Assembly (NCBI GenBank): GCA_024398665.1
Contig: JAKSIS010000015.1
Location: 1-44,636, forward strand
Source: Bacteroidaceae bacterium
Lineage (GTDB): Bacteria > Bacteroidota > Bacteroidia > Bacteroidales > Bacteroidaceae
DNA length: 44,636 nt
Direction of reading: 5' to 3'
Part shown: positions 41,348 to 44,636 of the stretch, piece after piece
How the letters are laid out: every line of letters starts with the position of its first letter
Numbering within the stretch: position 1 is the stretch's first letter
The notes under the pieces: generated by a model
Told to the model about the DNA's origin: nothing
What the model saw: only the letters and a program-made list of their open reading frames with translations
Database searches by the model: none
Program-made: the position numbers and the translations under genes

Positions 41348-43663
41348 ATGAACAGGAAATTATCCGGCATTATCTTCTTGGTGGCCTGCATGAGCGTTCT
41401 GGCTTCATGTTCCGTGTACAAATACGTGCCTTCAGGGCAGTATCTGCTGGACCGTGTAGAGATAGTTTCAACTGACAGGAATGCCGATGTGCCCGACTGC
41501 AGCGGGTATTCGTACCAGTACCCCAATTCCCGCTGGCTTGGGCTCTTCCGTCTTCCACTCAGACTTTATTCCCTGTCGGGACGCAATACTGACATCGGAC
41601 TTAACCGTGTCCTGAGGAATCTGGGAGAGGAACCTGTGGTATACGACTCGCTTCTTACCCTTACGTCAGTCAAGGACATGCAGCGCGCCCTTGTCAATGC
41701 CGGATATCTGAAAGCGGGCGTGTCAAGTTCAACCGTTTATTCCAGGAAACCGAAGGCTTCAGTCCGATATCTGCTTGACCCGGGAAAAGTGTACACTGTA
41801 AGCAGTGTTACTTCAACAGTTGAAGACAGCGTGATTTCCATTCTCATCCGCGACAATTCATCACAGTCACTCCTTCATGAGGGCATGAATCTGGATGCCG
41901 GAATACTTGATGACGAACGTGAACGCATAGTCGAACTGGTGCACCGTCACGGCTACTACCGCTTCAACAAGGATTTCGTGACTTTTGTCGCCGACACGGC
42001 AATCAACAGCACTGATGTGGGCCTGCATATGATTGTAGCCGGTGCCGGTACGGGTGAAAACGGAACGTCGCGCCAGCATACCCAGTATACCGTAAGTGAC
42101 ATAAACTACATTTTCACAGACAGCCCGAACTATTCGCAGAGCCGTACTGAGGGGATGAAGACTGACAGCTGTGACGGCTTCAGAATCAGGTATGACTTAC
42201 AGCTTGACTGTCCTGCCATCAGGCCCGAAATACTGGCCAGCCACTCATTCCTGCGTGACGGCATGCTGTACAATTCCGATTCGATATCAAAGACCTATAC
42301 GTCACTCTCGCGTCTGGGACTGCTCAAATATACCAATGTCCTGTTTTCGCCGGTACCTGACACGCACGACAGGCTGCAGGCCGATGTATGGCTGGTGACC
42401 AGGCCCAAGCATTCGTTCAGCTTTGAAGTTGAAGGCACAAACACTGCCGGTGACCTGGGCGCGGCTGCATCGCTGTCATTCGCCAACAGGAACCTGTTCC
42501 GTGGCGCCGAACAGCTGACACTGAAACTGCGCGGGGCATATGAATCAATCAGCAACCTGCCAGGCTATACGGGTGATACATATCTGGAGTACGGTATTGA
42601 GGCTGATCTGGATTTCCCTGAATTCCTGGTGCCGTTCATGACTCAGGAACTTCAGCGCCGCAGTCAGGCCACGTCACAGTTCAGTCTCAGGGCCAACACA
42701 CAGAAACGTCCTGAATTCCAGAAGACCAACTTTTCAGCCGGATGGGCCTATCTGTGGAGTGACGGATGGCGCAGGCAGCACCGCCTTGACGTGGTTGATC
42801 TGAACTACCTTGTCGTGCCATGGATATCGGACCATTTCAGGACAAACTACCTGGATCAGGTCACATCGGCCACATCAATCCTGAAATACAACTACGAGAA
42901 CCTGCTTCTCACCAAGATAGGTTACACATTCTACTATTCGAATGCAAAGTCCAATGCCGTGTCGCCGTTCCAGTATTCCGTACGTGTGGGTGTGGAGACA
43001 TCGGGCAACATGTTCAACTGGGTATCAGGACTGACAGGGGCATCAAAGAATGAAGCCGGTCAGTATGAACTGATGAATATCGCTTTCGCCCAGTATGCCA
43101 AACATGATTTCTCTTTCACCGCCAACTGGCGTCTGGATGCGATAGACAACTTTGTGCTGCATTTCGAATACGGACTTGCCGTACCTTATGGAAATTCGAC
43201 CAGCCTGCCGTTTGAAAAACGCTATTTTTCAGGCGGCGCCAACAGTGTCCGAGGCTGGGCAGTACGTGAACTGGGTCCTGGCACATACAAAGGCACTGAC
43301 AGGAGCATTGACTATATCAAGCAGTCCGGTGACATTAAGCTTGGAGCCAGTCTTGAGTACCGTTCCAAACTGTTCTGGAAACTGAACGGTGCCATATTTG
43401 CCGATGCGGGCAACATATGGACAATAAGGGACTATGCCGAACAGCCGGGCGGCTGTTTCTCATTCGACACGTTCTACAGGCAGATAGCCATTTCCTACGG
43501 TATGGGCCTGAGAATGGATCTGAATTTTCTCATACTGAGGCTTGACGGTGGCATGAAGGCCTTCAATCCTGCAGGTGAGACACTCTATCAGCGTATACCG
43601 TTGGTTCATCCCAACCTTAAACGCGATTTAGCATTCCACCTTGCGGTGGGTTATCCGTTCTGA
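41348..43663 (+). CDS. tamL: TamL-type lipoprotein, Omp85 (BamA/TamA) family
   Basis: 771-residue outer-membrane protein. Unlike TamA of Proteobacteria it has a lipoprotein signal (lipobox LASC, Cys21), the mark of Bacteroidota TamL. POTRA-like domains lie in the N-terminal half (e.g. LTSVKDMQRALVNAGYLKAGV, and SLSRLGLLKYTNV). The C-terminal ~380 residues form the beta-barrel with alternating aromatic strands, the RYFSGGANSVRGW motif (VRGF/VRGW lid-lock signature) and a final phenylalanine. It is thought to help insert outer-membrane proteins together with the inner-membrane protein TamB; no tamB follows here, an MBL-fold gene does. Confidence 0.92.
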   Translation: MNRKLSGIIFLVACMSVLASCSVYKYVPSGQYLLDRVEIVSTDRNADVPDCSGYSYQYPNSRWLGLFRLPLRLYSLSGRNTDIGLNRVLRNLGEEPVVYDSLLTLTSVKDMQRALVNAGYLKAGVSSSTVYSRKPKASVRYLLDPGKVYTVSSVTSTVEDSVISILIRDNSSQSLLHEGMNLDAGILDDERERIVELVHRHGYYRFNKDFVTFVADTAINSTDVGLHMIVAGAGTGENGTSRQHTQYTVSDINYIFTDSPNYSQSRTEGMKTDSCDGFRIRYDLQLDCPAIRPEILASHSFLRDGMLYNSDSISKTYTSLSRLGLLKYTNVLFSPVPDTHDRLQADVWLVTRPKHSFSFEVEGTNTAGDLGAAASLSFANRNLFRGAEQLTLKLRGAYESISNLPGYTGDTYLEYGIEADLDFPEFLVPFMTQELQRRSQATSQFSLRANTQKRPEFQKTNFSAGWAYLWSDGWRRQHRLDVVDLNYLVVPWISDHFRTNYLDQVTSATSILKYNYENLLLTKIGYTFYYSNAKSNAVSPFQYSVRVGVETSGNMFNWVSGLTGASKNEAGQYELMNIAFAQYAKHDFSFTANWRLDAIDNFVLHFEYGLAVPYGNSTSLPFEKRYFSGGANSVRGWAVRELGPGTYKGTDRSIDYIKQSGDIKLGASLEYRSKLFWKLNGAIFADAGNIWTIRDYAEQPGGCFSFDTFYRQIAISYGMGLRMDLNFLILRLDGGMKAFNPAGETLYQRIPLVHPNLKRDLAFHLAVGYPF

Positions 43664-43708
43664 TTCTCATGAAACACTTTGTTATGGAAGAAAATAAACG
43701 ACATAAAA

Positions 43709-44512
43709 ATGAAAACCTATTTTATGAGTCTGTCAAGCGGAAGCAGCGGAAACTGCTACTGTCTTGGCACCGAAGAACATGCGATTCTGATTGATGCAGG
43801 CATACCTGTAAAGCAGATAAAGGGTTATCTCAAGGATGTGGGCATACCCTTTGAACGGATCATGGCAGTTTTCGTGACCCATGACCATGCTGACCATATC
43901 AAGGCACTTGGCCACCTGGGTGAAAAATGCGCCGTACCGGTTTATGCCACGCGTGAAACACATATCGGAATCAACAACAACTACTGCATGACTGAAAAAC
44001 TGTGCAGCAGCGTGCATTATGTGGAAAAGGAAGTTCCGTTCCAGTTCCATGAATTCCGTATCACCCCGTTTGAAGTTCCCCATGACGGAACGGACAACGT
44101 GGGGTACAAGATTGAAGTGGGGGAGAAGGTGTTCTGTTTCGTGACAGACCTTGGGCATATCACCGATACGGTATCATCATACATACTCCAGGCGCAGTAC
44201 CTTGTCATGGAGGCCAATTACGATGAGGAGATGCTCAGAATGGGCAATTATCCCAAGTTCCTGAAAGACCGCATAGTCAGTCCCCTGGGACATCTCAGCA
44301 ACCGTACCACAGCCCGTTTCCTGGTTGAGAACATGACTCCTGAACTCAAATACATATGGCTGTGCCACCTGAGCGGTGAGAATAACCATCCTGAGATAGC
44401 CTACAAGACAGTCGAATACGAACTGCGTTCAGTCGGTATCATCCCCGGCAAGGACGTCCAGCTGTGCGCCCTGAAACGGACTACACCGTCGCAGCTGTAC
44501 GTGTTTGACTGA
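43709..44512 (+). CDS. MBL-fold metallo-hydrolase (YycJ/WalJ-like)
   Basis: 267-residue metallo-beta-lactamase-fold enzyme. The family N-terminus SLSSGSSGNCY and the dinuclear zinc motif THDHADH (57-63) are clear, with further ligands in VPHDGTDN, TDLGH and LCHLSGENN. YycJ/WalJ relatives act as 5'-3' exonucleases or in wall-related signalling in Firmicutes; in Bacteroidota the role is unknown. The open frame starts at a TTG at 43679, but the ATG at 43709 gives MKTYFMSLSSGSS, as in relatives; the ATG at 43724 is a second option. It lies 45 nt after tamL and may be co-transcribed. Confidence 0.9.
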   Translation: MKTYFMSLSSGSSGNCYCLGTEEHAILIDAGIPVKQIKGYLKDVGIPFERIMAVFVTHDHADHIKALGHLGEKCAVPVYATRETHIGINNNYCMTEKLCSSVHYVEKEVPFQFHEFRITPFEVPHDGTDNVGYKIEVGEKVFCFVTDLGHITDTVSSYILQAQYLVMEANYDEEMLRMGNYPKFLKDRIVSPLGHLSNRTTARFLVENMTPELKYIWLCHLSGENNHPEIAYKTVEYELRSVGIIPGKDVQLCALKRTTPSQLYVFD

Positions 44513-44527
44513 CATACCAGATCCGTT

Positions 44528-44585
44528 CCTCCGGTCTCCGCGGTTCGAACCGCCGCCCGGAGGGCGCCTTTTGCGAAGCAAAGGC
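44528..44585. repeat. Cluster of three hairpins at the window edge
   Basis: Downstream of the MBL gene are the palindrome GCGGTTCGAACCGC (44540-44553), a CGCCC-GGA-GGGCG hairpin (44554-44566), and GCCTTTTGC-GAA-GCAAAGGC (44566-44585, one bulged T). An outer pairing of CCTCCGG (44528-44534) with CCGGAGG (44557-44563) is an alternative fold. No T run follows, so it is not a classical terminator. The GGTTCGAACC core resembles a tRNA T-arm, but no acceptor partner is present. Bases 44586-44636 hold no recognisable gene. Confidence 0.6.
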
Positions 44586-44636
44586 TCAGTGGAAATTTAG
44601 TGGGGAGTCATTGAAACGGCTATCTGGAATTGTGTG

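Noticed and set aside
44535-44563. tRNA gene suggested by GGTTCGAACC
   Set aside because: No acceptor-stem partner, D-arm or anticodon arm can be placed on either strand; upstream on the plus strand is the MBL coding region.

Overview
The window is a gene-dense chromosomal stretch of a Bacteroidales-type bacterium (phylum Bacteroidota), probably a gut or rumen anaerobe. The evidence is the gene content and the promoters. There is an Rnf complex preceded by an RseC-like gene, a TamL-type lipoprotein Omp85, a DUF4296-type lipoprotein behind lspA, an S16 protein with a long Ala/Glu/Lys tail, and a split histidine operon (hisH-hisA-hisF-hisIE). Many start codons are preceded by the Bacteroidota -7 box TAnnTTTG, often only 5-20 nt upstream. 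I cannot name a genus. I see no tRNA, rRNA, CRISPR array, prophage or transposase gene.

Layout. 1-4136 (minus): a NUDIX hydrolase cut by the window edge, an omega-amidase-like nitrilase, a secreted GH10 xylanase, an orphan PTS IIC-like membrane protein, and rpsP. 4343-13353 (plus): one apparent operon, rseC-like, rnfB, rnfC, rnfD, rnfG, rnfE, rnfA, then a large flavin lipoprotein reductase and ispE. 13502-20729 (plus): dnaB, pheT-yebC, a small winged-helix gene and lepA. 20764-23154 (minus): a YggS-type PLP protein and an AMP-forming acyl-CoA ligase. 23237-27881 (plus): a LolC/E-type permease, SPFH protein, ribbon-helix-helix protein, rmuC, and an exported Ala/Lys-rich protein. 28033-34981 (minus): hisH-hisA-hisF-hisIE-ftsE-lysC-lysA and a lipoprotein of unknown role. 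35134-40512 (plus): ileS-dksA/traR-lspA-DUF4296. 40483-41244 (minus): a SpoU-type RNA methyltransferase. 41348-44512 (plus): tamL and an MBL-fold hydrolase.

How the genes work together. The most interesting unit is the Rnf operon. The Rnf complex moves electrons from reduced ferredoxin through membrane flavins and Fe-S centres. Directly behind rnfA lies an 844-residue lipoprotein that carries two covalent-FMN (FMN_bind) domains and a fumarate/urocanate-reductase-type FAD domain on one chain. This suggests a hard-wired anaerobic respiration: ferredoxin to Rnf to lipoprotein-borne FMNs to an organic acceptor outside the inner membrane. The catalytic Arg and one carboxylate-binding pole are kept, but the His that contacts the second carboxylate of fumarate is replaced by Met. 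The acceptor is therefore probably an enoate other than fumarate.

Other structure not explained by genes: (i) the lepA leader is almost entirely a ~180-nt imperfect inverted repeat that begins at the predicted transcription start and ends on the lepA start codon; (ii) REP-like repeats abut the stop codons of three minus-strand genes, twice as inverted pairs and once as a 20-bp tandem array; (iii) a tandem GATATCAAA pair spaced one helical turn overlaps the predicted start of the SPFH/ribbon-helix-helix operon; (iv) a cluster of three hairpins lies at the right edge. The longest non-coding stretches are 18690-18947 and 4137-4342; both are described below. No gap exceeds 300 bases.
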